Assembly: GCF_002775205.1 (NCBI RefSeq)
Contig: NC_036461.1
Location: 20,556,015-20,620,014, forward strand
From: Xiphophorus maculatus
Taxonomy: Eukaryota; Chordata; Actinopteri; Cyprinodontiformes; Poeciliidae
Direction of reading: 5' to 3'
Length of the DNA: 64,000 nt
Program-made: the position numbers and the translations under genes
Part shown: positions 1-12,089 of the stretch, in pieces
How positions within the stretch are numbered: position 1 is the first letter of the stretch
Layout: the number at the start of each line of letters is the position of its first letter
The notes under the pieces: generated by a model
The model's input: the letters and a program-made list of their open reading frames with translations, nothing else
Database searches by the model: none
What the model was told of the DNA's origin: nothing

Positions 1-115
1 GCAACATTTCAGATCAAAAATTTGGCATCATCCAAAATTGGAATCAGCAGGTCAGAATTTTAAAAGATCTGTAATCGGCGATCAGCCAGAACTCTGCCGT
101 CGGTGCACAACTAAA
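1..115. repeat. terminal fragment of a hAT-like interspersed element
   Basis: The segment ends in a form resembling tcggtgcacaact, and similar termini occur at 1670-1705 (tcggtgcatc) and 33022-33060 (gatgcaccgattg, opposite orientation). This suggests a dispersed DNA-transposon family. It is a remnant without coding capacity. Confidence 0.35.
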
Positions 116-314
116 AGTAACCCGACCTTATTGCGTTTTAGGCAGTAAAATGTAATTTTAAAAAAAATAAATTTACAATAGGAATTGGATTATTTATTTC
201 TTTAGACTTTTATAATATCGCATAAAATAAGCTTAACTAGTTAAATGAAGAATCTACAGAATGTATCAGTTTTGCTGTGCTCTGCCTCTAAAGCCTCACT
301 TTGCTTGTCTTCAG

Positions 315-3300
315 GGAGACAACGGCCTGGCAGCTGAAGGACTCACCGGCCTCCATTACCGGGGCCCGGGTCGCCCCAGAGGGCGAGGGAGAGGAAGAGG
401 GCGAGGGAGGGGCAGAGGAAGAGGAAGAGGCAGGGGGCGAGGCCGATCACTTGGACCTCCTCCTAAGGTCAGTTTGCTTTAAGCCGAGGTTCATTCTACC
501 ACAGAGTTTTCTCTTTATGCTGTATATTTGAAATGTCATCCAGTTCCAGTGTTAATGTTGATTATAATTTAAAGGTTATTGATCTTTCAGAATGTTTTCT
601 CACATTATTAAGCCATGACTTGAAAATGATCTTAAAATAACGTTATTGTTTATTGCAATAACTTCTGGGAGACTTTATCGTTCAGTAAAATGTGTTCTTG
701 TGACATGACTAGTCAGGACAGCACTCATCATCAGCATGAATGTTTTTGGCTTTTTATTAGTTCAGTTTCTGTTTTTTCCCAGGGTGGAATTAAGACACAC
801 TTCAATGAATTAACAAAAAACATAAAAACTAGGTACATAAGTTTGAATTTATTGTGAATTTTCTTTAATTACACGTCCAGGCTCAAATATATGCATCCAG
901 CTGCACTAATATTTGCTTCACTGGCTTTGCAGCCAGTTTGCTGGCACCTGCTGAAGGCAGCAACTCCACCAGTTGTCTTAAAAACTGGTGGAGTTTATTT
1001 CAGTTAGTTGGTCTCCAGACATAGACTCTGCTTAAAAGAATCTTCCATAAATTCTGAACAGGACTAATGTCCATGCAGCTGCACTGGTATTTTGATGTGT
1101 TTGGGTCAGAAACTGGAGCCTGTTCCATAAACATCTCTGTTATAAACTAAGGAGACACCGATTCACTTGTTTTAAACCTCAGATAGCGATATCTGAGGTT
1201 TAGTATCGCCCGATACCGATCCGATACAGAACAGCTGAATTCACTTAGAAAATTTATTTTCTAAACACAGACATAAATATACCGAATTACAAATTAATCT
1301 AACTCTGCACCAGTACAGCTCACTGAAATACACCATTAGCTTCACAAGCTTGGTCAAACATATGAACACAACTTTTATTTGTGCTGTTAGGAGTAGAACA
1401 GTCAATGTAAAATAAATAATGAAACTGAAACTGACTAAAACAACAGGTGGACTATTTTGGTCAAACATGTAAAAAAAAAAATAGCTGTAACACCTTTCAA
1501 AGGGTTCAGAAAGAGCAATTAGGAATTCTAAATATAATGTAAAATAAATAATAAAGCATGATGTCATTCTGATCACAAAGCAAAGAACTAGACTGAATAG
1601 ATCTGCCTTTATAGATTGGACACATTGTCACCTATACCCCATCTGGAATGTTTTCCAATATCAGCACCGATACAGATATTGACATCCAATCGGTGCATCT
1701 TCTTAGAACCTGGTAGCTCTTCGTTAACCTGATTGGTTGATTCTCCCAGGTGAGCATTGGTCTCGTGGGCAGACCTGGTCGTCGCGGGCGACCCCCAAAG
1801 CTCGGGGTCATTCCAGTAACGGCGCGGCAGCAGGCAGAGAGGAGACAGCAGCGGCTGCAGGAGGTCAGAGGACGGAGCGCTGCCCCATTCCAGGACGGGT
1901 CTGACCTGTCTCCACAAGTACCCGCTGTGTAACTCCTGTTTCTGTGACCGCTCTGTGTTGCTTCCAGCTGGTGGAGCAGTGTGAAGATGAAGAGCTGATG
2001 GATGCTGTTCTTCCTCGTTTGACCAAAATGTTAAGTCTGTGGGAGCTGCTGCTGGCGAAGGTGAAAAAAACACATGTACACACATTTCTGTTAGAAATAA
2101 TGGCCTGTTTGTTTTTGTTTGGATGTTGTTAGTATTAGTTTTAACCCATCAGCCATCACCATGCTGACTGCTGCTAAGTGGTCAATTTGACCGTGTCTAT
2201 TTTTATGTCTATTTTAGTTTTTAATTAACTTTTTATCAAGGAATGAGTGCAATATAAGTAATTATTTATAGTCTTTTTTTTAATACTGAGACATTGTTTT
2301 TGTCTGGAAAACTTCACCCAAAGTTCATTGTAAAATTGTTCACTGATACAATTCTGACACGTGAATATTCATCATCAAGTCGCTCAGACATTAAAATTAT
2401 ATAAAGGGACAAGACACACACTAAAGAAAAGAATGTAATATTCCTTCCTGAATTTAATAAACTGCTATTTGTTTTGAGGAATATTTTAGCTTAATGATGG
2501 CTAAAATCATTCACACGTACAACAGCGAAGGGCATTCTGGGTAAATAGAACCAAAACAAACATGAGGTTCTATTACTAGCAGGAGAAATAGCTCATGGTC
2601 TTTTGACAAAGACAAAAGAGAAATCCTAAAATCACTGCAATCTGACTCCCCTCCATCTCATTCCCATTTGGTGAAGAAGGAAGTTGTGCTCTGTGTTTCA
2701 GTGGTTCTCGTCTGTCCTGAATCTCACATTTATGTCAATATTATTTGTTTAATGAGTAAAACAATGTTCATTTTTGGTGTCTCTCTGAGTTTACTTTTTT
2801 CCAGACACATACTGTATTTAATACATATATCTTTTGCTATTTTTTATGACTGTATGCTTTGCAACATACATTGAAAAGGAACATTTATTTAATGAGAAGA
2901 AACGTCAAAGAAAACCAAACTCAGAAGGAGCTACTGGGGATGTGGAAGGACTATTCCACATTCCACATTTCCTACATATTTCTGTTATCTCACAAACCTA
3001 GCAAGGATATCTATATATCTCCTCGTTAGTACAGTGGTGAGTATCCCCACCTGTCACGCGGGAGACTGGGGTTCGATTCCCCGATGGGGAGTGAAGTTTG
3101 TTTCAGGTCCCTCTTGAAAATGAGATCTAGATCTCAACGGTTTAAATAAAGGAATAATAAAAAAAAAAGGATCACTGCTCCTCTTTGTGACTTGTAGTTG
3201 ACTGCATTAATATTTGAAGACAGTAGAGGGTAGGCAGGCCAGGTCACCTCGAAGGTTCTTTAAAAATGATTTCTAACGTTCGCCCTCCGTCTCTTTCAGC

Positions 3301-6300
3301 TGGACTCCAAGGGGTCGGCTTGTAGCTGCTTCCCAGACATTTACCACGAGTTTGAATCTCTGCATGCTCAAGTCAGGCAGACTGCACAGGACTACATCGT
3401 AAGTCCTCAGGGTGGAGCCATGCCTGTGGAGGTCAGGAACATTGAGGTGAGACGATATGTTGCCTCTCTATGCACCTGAAGACTGGAACCGTTGAGCAGC
3501 AGGTGATGCGACAGGTTCTCTGTCCCGTCCTGGACTCCTGTTTCAGGTGGCTAGGTCTCTAGGGATCCTGGACGAGGTGAACAAGATGAAGGTGCTTCCT
3601 GGAGCATCGCCTGTCTCTAGTGGGAACAATAAGAATGTCCGGTACATGGGGGTAAGCATGCATCCAGAAATTATCTGAGTAAAACTGTGTGTGTGGGTGT
3701 GTGTGTGCTGAAGAAAATAAAGGTCAAACTTACAGGTTTTTTCAAGCCTGCTTTAAAATACTACAGCTAACTCTGCTCCGTGTCAGAAAAATAACAGTAT
3801 TTTTAGTTTAAATTAATCAATTCTTTTTTTCAGAACTCCAAGATGTTGCCACCATCTAAAAGATTTAAGATGGAAAACAGTATTGCAGAACACCAGAACG
3901 GCACAGAAGCGCCAAAAACAGGTAGTTGTATGAACAGCTTGAATTAGCCATTTATGCTGTTGCTGAGAATATTATAACATGTATGTTAGGGTTTCCCCTA
4001 GAAAACTCTCTAAGCCCAGTAGCAAGGGTGAAAGGACAGTCATCTAACAGCCCACCATGTTGTTTAGTTACATTTTTTTTAAAGTTGACAGGAAATTTGA
4101 AAATATCACTTGGTAATTATGTGTTAATGGAGGACATTATTAACAATAACTAAAAACAAACTGTAAAGTCTTAAAAAAAATACAATAAAAATAAACAATT
4201 TATTTTCACTTCATTTGTTCCATCATAATTAAAGTGTTAAAAAAATTTTTTTTAGTACTTTATCTGTGACTTTTTACATTATTTGCTAAAGTTGTTAGCA
4301 TGCGTACCGGTACAGACAGGAATTGGTTATGGAGGTTTGGTGTATAAAAAAAATACACCTAGCCTCAGTCTCTCTGTGACCATGCTGTGACCATGCTGTG
4401 ACCATACTGTGACCATACTGTGACCATGCTGTGACCATACTGTGACCATGCTGTGACCATGCTGTGACCATACTGTGACCATACTGTGACCATGCTGTGA
4501 CCATACTGTAACCATGCTGTGACCATGCTGTGACCATGCTGTGACCATGCTGTGACCATGCTGTGACCATGCTGTGACCATGCTGTGACCATGCTGTGAC
4601 CATACTGTGACCATGCTGTGACCATACTGTAACCATGCTGTGACCATGCTGTGACCATGCTGTGACCATGCTGTGACCATGCTGTGACCATGCTGTGACC
4701 ATGCTGTGACCATGCTGTGACCATGCTGTGACCATGCTGTGACCATACTGTGACCATGCTGTGACCATACTGTAACCATGCTGTAACCATGCTGTGACCA
4801 TGCTGTGACCATGCTGTGACCATGCTGTGACCATGCTGTGACCATGCTGTAACCATGCTGTGACCATACTGTGACCATGCTGTGACCATACTGTAACCAT
4901 GCTGTTACCATGCTGTGACCATGCTGTGACCATGCTGTGACCATGCTGTGACCATGCTGTGACCATACTGTAACCATGCTGTGACCATACTGTGACCATG
5001 CTGTGACCATGCTGTGACCATGCTGTGACCATGCTGTGACCATGCTTCGACCATGCTGTGACCATGCTGTGACCATACTGTAACCATGCTTCGACCATGC
5101 TGTAACCATGCTGTGACCATGCTGTGACCATACTGTAACCATGCTTCGACCATGCTGTGACCATACTGTGACCATACTGTGACCATGTTGTAACCATGCT
5201 TCGACCATGCTGTAACCATGCTGTGACCATGCTGTGACCATACTGTAACCATGCTTCGACCATGCTGTGACCATACTGTAACCATACTGTGACCATGCTG
5301 TGACCATACTGTGACCATACTGTGACCATGCTGTGACCATACTGTGACCATGCTGTGACCATACTGTGACCATGCTGTGACCATGCTGTGACCATACTGT
5401 GACCATGCTGTGACCATACTGTAACCATGCTGTGACCATGCTGTGACCATACTGTAACCATGCTTCGACCATACTGTGACCATACTGTGACCATACTGTA
5501 ACCATGCTGTGACCATGCTGTAACCATACTGTAACCATGCTTCGACCATACTGTGACCATACTGTGACCATACTGTGACCATACTGTGACCATACTGTAA
5601 CCATGCTGTGACCATGCTGTGACCATGCTGTGACCATACTGTGACCATGCTGTGACCATGCTGTGACCATACTGTAAAAATGCTGTGACCATACTGTGAC
5701 CATACTGTAACCATGCTGTGACCATGCTGTGACCATGCTGTGACCATACTGTGACCATGCTGTGACCATACTGTAACCATGCTGTGACCATGCTGTGACC
5801 ATACTGTGACCATACTGTAACCATGCTGTGACCATGCTGTGACCATGCTGTGACCATGCTGTGACCATGCTGTGACCATACTGTGACCATGCTGTGACCA
5901 TACTGTGACCATGCTGTGACCATAGTGTGACCATACTGTGACCATGCTGTGACCATGCTGTGACCATGCTGTGACCATGCTGTGACCATGCTGTGACCAT
6001 ACTGTGACCATGCTGTGACCATGCTGTGACCATGCTGTGACCATGCTGTGACCATGCATTGTGCTTCCAACCATTTCACCAAAGAGAATCTTTAAGCTAT
6101 TTTTGCTCTCTCTGTTAATGGTGTATAAAAAAAACCTAGAATAAATTAAGAAACAATGTTTAGCCTGGTGGGGTGCAAGTAAAACCTGGAGGCCCGCCAG
6201 GCTTATGATACACTGAGGGAAACCCTGAGTAGCATATTAGGGATGAATATCAGTGTGAGTACAGAGTGGACAACTTTACCATGTGTTACCATTTGTTGAC

Positions 6301-8377
6301 AGTGTTTCTATGCTGGGGGTTTTTTTGAGCATAAAAACATCTAGCATGATGTTAGCATGTATCCTTCCCTGTTTTGATACAACTTGTTGATACCTCAGCT
6401 TCTACAAATCCTATAAAAAGTTCCTCAGCAGCGTTTCAGCTGCTCTGTCCCACAAGAAGCGCTGTATCTGAATTTGATAAACTGCCATAAGACATAGACT
6501 ATTCAGCATTTCAGTATTGTAGCTGTTTGGGTCAGTATGTGAGGTCATGTTGACTGTCATGTCTGTCACTTTGTTTCCCAGCCGCTGCTCCAGTGGCCTC
6601 GGCCACCCAGGTAGCCTCTCTTGTCAAGTCGTGCTCCGTGTCTGTGTCTCCATTGGAGATTTCAGGTGGAGCCAAAGTGCTGAGCGCCTCTGCTGAACCT
6701 ACCTCCAGGTGAGCTGAGCCCACCTCGCTGGGTGTGTGGGCTGTTCAGACCGCAGTCATAACATTAATGCTTAACCCTCTGATGCGTAGAGTGACTGACC
6801 TTCTGTGAGTGGGTCTTTTTGGACCCGGGTTACAATCAATGTGTTTTTATGCTACTTTTGTCATTTTGATTCAAAATAATGTTTTGTATGACACTTTCTA
6901 CTGTGTTTTATTTCACACAAGAATTATTTCATGTTTGAAATATTTTCATTTTTCACTTTTTAAAATGGTTTTTAGAACAATTTGTAGAACATTTTTAAAA
7001 CAAAATGACAGCAACAGCAATTTTACAACAGCAATGATGAAATGTCAATAATGGACAATGTCAACATCAATTATGTGTGTGTGAGTGTTTGTCTGTGGGC
7101 ATGGGGTTAGGGTGAAAGAGCACGTTTCTTGAAACTAGCTAGCTAATCAAGCTAGCTAACATTACTGTTTGTATTCTATTATGCTATGTGTACCAAGCAT
7201 GTGAGTGTATGTATGTGTGTGCATTTATTTATCTATCCATCCATCTTCTTCCGCTTATTTGGGGTTGGGTTGTGGGGGTAGCAGCCTAAACAAGGAGGTA
7301 GAAAGAGAGAAAAGAGACAAATGATAAATAATGAAAAGGGAAATCATTGCGCTCATTGATCCAATGCGCATGATAATGCGATTCATTGATTCACTGATTA
7401 TTGCAACAGGCCTACCTACGTGTAACACTGATTCTCAGCTCCAGAACAGAGATGAGTCCCTTACTGTGTGATGGAGAACAGCTTAGTCAGATGGTGGTGC
7501 TTTTATATGTTTCTTAACAATAAAATAAACCTAGTTGCCATGGTAGCGCAGCAGAGTAATAACATTCGTTGGTGTTTGTCAGCTGATCCTGATTTCTGGA
7601 GCAGATGGTCTGAATGTGTTTGTTGTGACCTGCAGCTCCTCCACCATCGCCTCTCCTGACCCAACTCCCAGCCTGGCTGCACCTCCTGCTGGCCCCACAC
7701 AGGAGCAGAAGGAGGGGCCACCGGACCAGGAACAGGACGTACACATGGCTGACGCCACGGTTCAGGACGCAAATGTGGCCGACGCCGCTGTCCAGGATGC
7801 AAACATGGCCAACGCCGCTGTCCAGGACGCAAACATGGCCGACGCCACGGTCCAGGAAGTAAACGGGGCCGACGCCGCAGTCCAGGAAGTAAACGGGGCC
7901 GACGCCGCGGTCCAAGACGTAAACAGGGCCGACTTCATGGTCCAGGACGTAAACAGGGCCGACGCCACAGTCCAGGACATAAACAGGGCCGACGCCACGG
8001 TCCAGATGACCCAACCAGACTCTGCTCTCAGTCCTAGTGCCACCACCACCACAGACAGAAAGAGGGCGGAGCCTAGCCCCAACCCTGGCCCCGCCCCCAG
8101 CCCTGCCCACCCAGAGGCCTCCGCTCAGCCCCAGCCCTGTGACTCCTCCTCCCAGCCCAAAGAGCTGCAGGCGGGCCAGGAGATCTACATCCAGACGGAG
8201 GGGCTGACGGTGCAGCTGGCCGAGCCGGGATCGGACGGGATCGTTATCGTCAACGGACCGGACGGAACCACCATGCACATCCAGACCCCAGAGGGGGTTC
8301 CCCTGGAGGCGGTGCAGGCCCTGCTGGGCATTGAGGCTTCAGACGGGGACAGACAGGCCCAACAGACCCAGGACTGA
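315..8377 (+). CDS. znf839: zinc finger protein 839-like, C-terminal exons (5' part outside window)
   Basis: Eight consecutive coding exons fit GT-AG borders with matching phase: 315-467, 1750-1863, 1968-2060, 3300-3446, 3547-3651, 3834-3921, 6582-6708 and 7636-8377 (TGA). Together they encode about 522 residues. The first two exons carry an Arg-Gly-rich stretch and AT-hook-like GRPRGRG and RRGRPPK motifs, which suggests nuclear DNA or RNA binding. The exons beginning LVEQCEDEELMDAVLPRL and containing FPDIYHEFESLHAQV agree with my memory of the conserved C-terminal half of vertebrate ZNF839, as does the terminal IYIQTEGLTVQL segment. The C2H2 finger of that family is not present and should lie upstream. 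Function of the family is poorly known. Oddities: an 11-bp minisatellite in the 3922-6581 intron and a lineage-specific-looking 10-residue repeat in the last exon. The identity rests on remembered homology only. Confidence 0.75.
468..1179. other. znf839 intronic sequence without recognised features
   Basis: AT-rich intron sequence between the exon ending at 467 and the transposon remnant. I see no conserved coding or RNA gene signal. Confidence 0.5.
1180..1710. mobile_element. non-autonomous DNA transposon remnant with GATACCGAT termini
   Basis: The left end contains cccgataccgatccgatac. The right end contains caccgatacagatattgac followed by atcggtgcat, which reads as a related sequence on the other strand. 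The body is AT-rich without a credible ORF. It lies in the znf839 intron between the exons ending at 467 and starting at 1750. Confidence 0.45.
2061..3019. other. znf839 intron with an interspersed repeat at about 2520-2720
   Basis: AT-rich intron. The stretch around gggcattctgggtaaat, and the following segment ending near 2720, recurs at about 42145-42310, also a few hundred bases 5' of a tRNA-Asp SINE. This marks a dispersed repeat of unknown class. Confidence 0.45.
3020..3168 (+). mobile_element. tRNA-Asp-headed SINE, copy 1
   Basis: The head (3020-3091) is a tRNA-Asp-like sequence with the GTC anticodon in CTGTCAC and intact A- and B-box regions (ggttcgattcc). The body, tgaagtttgtttcaggtccc with gagatctagatctcaac, and the A-rich tail match the copy at 42579-42737. 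Compared with that copy, the head has an A.C mismatch in the anticodon stem (cccac against gcggg) and two further changes, so this is a decayed SINE head, not a working tRNA gene. Confidence 0.8.
4376..6057. repeat. 11-bp minisatellite, about 150 copies, in a znf839 intron
   Basis: The unit catgctgtgac repeats with almost no length change for about 1.68 kb. Variants are cata for catg, ctgtaac for ctgtgac, and cttcgac. The cttcgac variants recur at 5040-5275 and 5460-5550, giving a hint of higher-order structure. Because 11 is not a multiple of 3 and the minus strand of the unit lacks stops, all three minus frames stay open and read the same 11-residue peptide cycle (MVTAWSQHGHS). These long ORFs are by-products of the repeat, not genes. 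Confidence 0.97.
6771..7140. mobile_element. possible piggyBac-like MITE fragment
   Basis: It begins at TTAACCCTCTGATGCG, and the TTAA followed by a CCC-type terminus is typical of piggyBac-family ends. An internal ttttggacccgggtt segment follows. I did not find a matching right terminus, so it is a partial element or a chance match. Confidence 0.3.
7746..8010 (+). repeat. coding 30-bp tandem repeat in the last znf839 exon
   Basis: About nine imperfect copies of a 30-nt unit encode a decapeptide with consensus ADAxVQDxNx (variants such as DVNRADATVQ and EVNGADAAVQ). The copies are in frame and differ mostly by single substitutions. They lie between a Pro-rich segment and a second Pro- and Ser-rich segment, so this looks like an expandable linker and not a folded domain. 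Confidence 0.85.
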
Positions 8378-8592
8378 GCGGAACCTCCTCAGAAAAGACT
8401 GTCAGGGAGTGATGGACAGCTGAAAACTGCAGTGCCTCCCTTCAAACCCAGCTGATAGGAGCCGACTGGCGCTTCTCTATGAATGTCAGAGTTTCAGAAC
8501 AACACAGGGGGACAACGGTGCAAACCCCCAACTCCTGTAGGAAAATGTCAAGGTCTTCATCTCGCTGTGTTCAAAGAGCCAAGGTGAAGCTG

Positions 8593-8593
<1 letters not shown>

Positions 8594-8652
<59 letters not shown>

Positions 8653-8657
8653 ATATC

Positions 8658-8699
<42 letters not shown>

Positions 8700-8700
8700 G
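8594..8700. repeat. (TA)n microsatellite in the znf839 3' UTR
   Basis: About 107 bp of alternating TA interrupted by short GTATGT and CTAT variants, between the stop codon at 8377 and the polyadenylation signal at 8877. Confidence 0.95.
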
Positions 8701-8876
8701 ATATGTTGTCAGCACATTTTATTTCTTCTACTCTTCTGTTGGTCTTCGGTGCAGCTACTGCACGCCTCCACTTTATGTTCAGAAAAGATGAAAAAGGTTC
8801 GTTTGCTTGGTTTTGTCCTCTGACTCTGTTGCTGTCTGCAGTTCAGCTTATGTTGCTTTTATTTTTCTGGTTCTGA

Positions 8877-8882
8877 AATAAA
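8877..8882 (+). terminator. candidate znf839 polyadenylation signal
   Basis: AATAAA about 500 nt after the stop codon, the first good signal downstream of the coding region. It implies a 3' UTR of roughly 0.5 kb that includes the TA microsatellite. Confidence 0.55.
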
Positions 8883-9720
8883 TTATTTTTCAGAAAAAAA
8901 CAGCATAAAAGTGAATGGGCCACATTTTTGCAGACTTCACCCGCCACAGTATACCTCTACAGGTTCAGTTTTTACACTATGAGGATTATTCTCTAAACTA
9001 ATAAACTTACAGTATTTACATAAGATGTGCAGATAAACAAGTCCAATTTTCCCCCAAAACCAGGAACTGTTTGGTTTTCTTCTCATCCATATGTGGCTTT
9101 TTTTTTTTTTTTTTACTTCATAACAAACCTATCTCAAGTGTTTGTCAGAACGTCTGATGTTTGTTTCGAAATGTACCGTTAAATCTTAAATTATTCACAC
9201 CCCCGGCAGATTTAGATTTAAAACTGCTCTCACTCAACAAAGATGCTTGTTTCAGGGAATGAGACGGGGCAGCTCTGAAACCAGGACAGAGCAAAGGGAA
9301 CATTTATTTTGAGATGTTGAAACAAAACGGAATTGTTTTTATTCACATATTAAAATGTCATGTTAAAACTGAAAACTCTTTTAGTTCTGTTATTTTGATG
9401 GTTTATCCTTGAGACTCTCAGTCTGTTCGGATCTGGCTGCTCGAAAACGTTGACGTTCAGCAGAAACATCTTGCTCAAATTAAAAGCCTCCTTTAAATCC
9501 AAGTGTACCAGGGGGATGAATAATTGTGGCCTTAGCTGTACATATTCTTTTGTAAATAGCAGCAGTTGTAACACAAAGTTGTTGGGAGTCATTTTAAAGC
9601 GTTGCACTAAACATCACTATGGCAACCCCCACTCAGAAGATGTACGTTGAACAATCAGCAGCTTCTCCTCCCTGTTGTTTACATGAACTCTGGGAAAACG
9701 GGAAAAGTCAGCCCAGGAGA
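8883..9720. other. intergenic sequence, no gene recognised
   Basis: AT-rich sequence. The piece at about 9470-9545, with gggggatgaataattgtggcc, resembles a decayed Tc1-type or similar element, but I cannot define ends. Confidence 0.4.
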
Positions 9721-10119
9721 AGACTGCAAAAACACAAAGTAAATGTAAGAAAGTTTGTTTTGTTTTTTTAATCTAGTTTCTAGTGCAAATATCTTAGTAG
9801 AGCTGAAATAAGACTAAGTTCGCTGAAACGTACCTTCTCAGATGGATATAAGAGCTTGTTTTAAGTCCCTAATTCCTTAAAATTGATAAAAGAAAATCCT
9901 AGTTCTTATAGCACATTATTTCACTTATAAAAAGATATTTTTCAGATGTTAAAGGTGAAACAATCTGCAGGTGGAACCATCACATTTTAAAAATCAATAT
10001 TGAGAAACTGGTAACTTGAAAAGTTAGTAAGTTAGTTTTGTCATATTTCAAGTGTACTAAGGTATTTGCCCTAGAAACTCGACTAAAACTACTTGGCAAC
10101 GCTTTGTGTTTTTGCGGCG
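9721..10119. mobile_element. MITE with GACTGCAAAAACAC termini, copy 1
   Basis: The left end gactgcaaaaacac is mirrored by tgtttttgcggcg at the right end. The internal sequence (tagtgcaaatatcttag, gagcttgttttaagt, ttatttcacttata) matches the copy at 10667-11081. It is non-coding, about 400 bp and non-autonomous. Confidence 0.7.
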
Positions 10120-10666
10120 AAAGGAGGGGAAGTGGTGGGAGGGAAACTTGTCATCCCACGTGAGGAAATTTGTGTTTGGTCAACTATTTCATTGTACCAG
10201 TGGTTATTGGCAATAAATCTTATTCCCTTGAAAGCCTGTTTATTTCCTCTTCAACGTTCCCACATTGGGAAGGGAAATGCATTAATGGGCTTCACACTAA
10301 AAGAAACTGTGGAAGATTCTCTCTGCCAGGACCAAATGCCTCCCTTTGCCCCACACCATCACACTGCCTCCACCAAAACGTGCTACAACTTCAGTAACAC
10401 ATGCATCATAACCTCCACCACCAGCCCACAAATGTGTTTTCCAGACGGATGTGGGGAGGTTTAAGCAGAATTAAACTCGCTTTTAGCAGTGTGCGATTTT
10501 GTGCTGAGAACATTTGTTACGAGGAGAGAAAAAAAAAAAATCGACTAAAATCCAATTTTTCTTGCTTGTACTTTTGCCATCTTGAGTAGACGGCGTCTTT
10601 CTAACAGGACCGGCCTGAAAGTGTCGGTGCTGATTTGTTGTTGACTCCCTGCTTTCTGTGCAGATC

Positions 10667-11081
10667 TACACTGCAAAAACACTAAAACTTACCAAGTCAT
10701 TTTGGTTCTCCTATTTAGAGCAAATATCTTAGAATATCTGAAATAGGAGAAAACAAACTTACAATAACTTTTCAGCAAGCTATAGGAGCTTGTTTTAAGT
10801 GAATAATTCCTTAATTGAAATTTTTTTTAAAGTACTTGTTCTATTGACAGATTATTTCACTTATAATAAGACATTTCTTCCCTGTTATAAGTGAAATAAT
10901 CTGCCAGTGGAACTACCACTTTTTCCATCAACGTTAAGGAATTATTGGCTTAAAACAAGCTTCTATATAATGATGAAAAATTATTTTTAAGTTAGTTTTG
11001 TCTTATTTCAATTGAACTAAGATATTTGCGCTAGAAACTAGACCAAAGATACTTGGTATGATTGAATGTTTTTGCAGTGTA
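10667..11081. mobile_element. MITE with TACACTGCAAAAAC termini, copy 2
   Basis: The termini tacactgcaaaaac and gtttttgcagtgta are perfect inverted repeats. The interior is close to palindromic and includes ttatttcacttata and ttataagtgaaataa. It is a better preserved relative of the element at 9721-10119. Confidence 0.8.
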
Positions 11082-11880
11082 AAGTGTCCAAATCAGTAAT
11101 CTCCTGGGATTATTTCACTATTAAAGATCTGCTTGTTTGATACGTGTTGAACCCTGCTGTGACGACATCAGCTGGTTTTTAAAGACATTTGAATATTTGT
11201 ACGGTTCTTTCCTCTCAATGTTTGCATATTTGGACTTCATTCTAAACTAGAAGTTGATTTGTTGAATGTCTATATGTAGATAAAGACAATGAACAAAGTT
11301 TAAGAGTTGCACTATTTTATTACTTTTTTTTTTATTATAAAGCATCATCCAACATGTCTTAGGAAGTGAAGTGAGCTGCAGGGGGGATCAGTGCAGGGAT
11401 GGGCATGTGGATGTTTGAGCAGCAGCAAGTATTCAGTACATGTTACCTTCTTACAATAAAACAATGTGTCAAACTTCCCTTCAGTTTGGTGATTCAATTG
11501 AAAGATGGGATCTGCTTTAAGCGTCAGCTGACTTCATTCAGATGTTTTTCATCTCTCCTCTATAAGGAAGGGAAGGTGAGAGTTTTCCAAGAACAGCAGA
11601 TTTTCTCTAATTCCCACATTCACAAAATAAATCAAATGATATAAACATTCTCTGATATACGTCCAAAAGTAGTTGCTTGTCTATGTAACAATGTTTCTGT
11701 GGCACCAAAGAACGGAAGCTACACTTATAACGACTTATATAAAGATAACAATTTAACATTAATATTAAAATACTAACATATCTTTTACTATTTAGCTGGT
11801 TGCAATTTGCCACCTGTACGGTCCAATTTCTGTCGCGCACCAGCGCGTGCATTCGTCATTGAGCCTTCGTCAATGAAAGT
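11082..11880. other. intergenic sequence upstream of the charged-repeat gene
   Basis: No gene or RNA recognised. The last 70 bp become GC-richer (gtcgcgcaccagcgcgtgc), leading into the promoter region of the next gene. Confidence 0.45.
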
Positions 11881-11909
11881 CATGGAAACGACGTTAGCGT
11901 CGGAAACCC

Positions 11910-11916
11910 TATAAAT
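11910..11916 (+). promoter_or_regulatory. candidate TATA box of the charged-repeat gene
   Basis: TATAAAT within aaaccctataaatgacg. It sits 174 nt upstream of the first ATG at 12090 and would place transcription start near 11940, giving a 5' UTR of about 150 nt. The surrounding 250 bp are GC-richer than the neighbouring DNA. Confidence 0.5.
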
Positions 11917-12089
11917 GACGCCGACCTTCTGAATTCTTTCCTTTTGCTACGGGACTTTTGAAGGAGACGCCTGAAGGAGCCTAACGCCTCGGAAGGTTTG
12001 AACCTGTGGAGAAGTCTACTTTGCAAAACTTGCTGAAGAAGCGCTTGGTGAATTACGCACTTGCTGAAGAATCCCAAAACCCACGAAAG

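Noticed and set aside
261..531. Two overlapping plus-strand ORFs at the first znf839 exon
   Set aside because: Only the frame giving GRPRGRG and PPPK continues in phase into the exon at 1750. The acidic frame is a shadow.
3020..3091. Functional tRNA-Asp gene
   Set aside because: Anticodon-stem mismatch and the shared SINE body show that it is a decayed retroposon head.
4295..6082. Long minus-strand ORFs (up to 595 codons) of an MVTAWSQHGHS repeat
   Set aside because: They follow from an 11-bp minisatellite with no stops on that strand in any frame. There is no start context, domain or splice support.
7514..8278. 254-codon minus-strand ORF opposite the last znf839 exon
   Set aside because: A shadow of the 30-nt coding repeat and GC-rich codons on the plus strand. 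Splice phases support only the plus frame.
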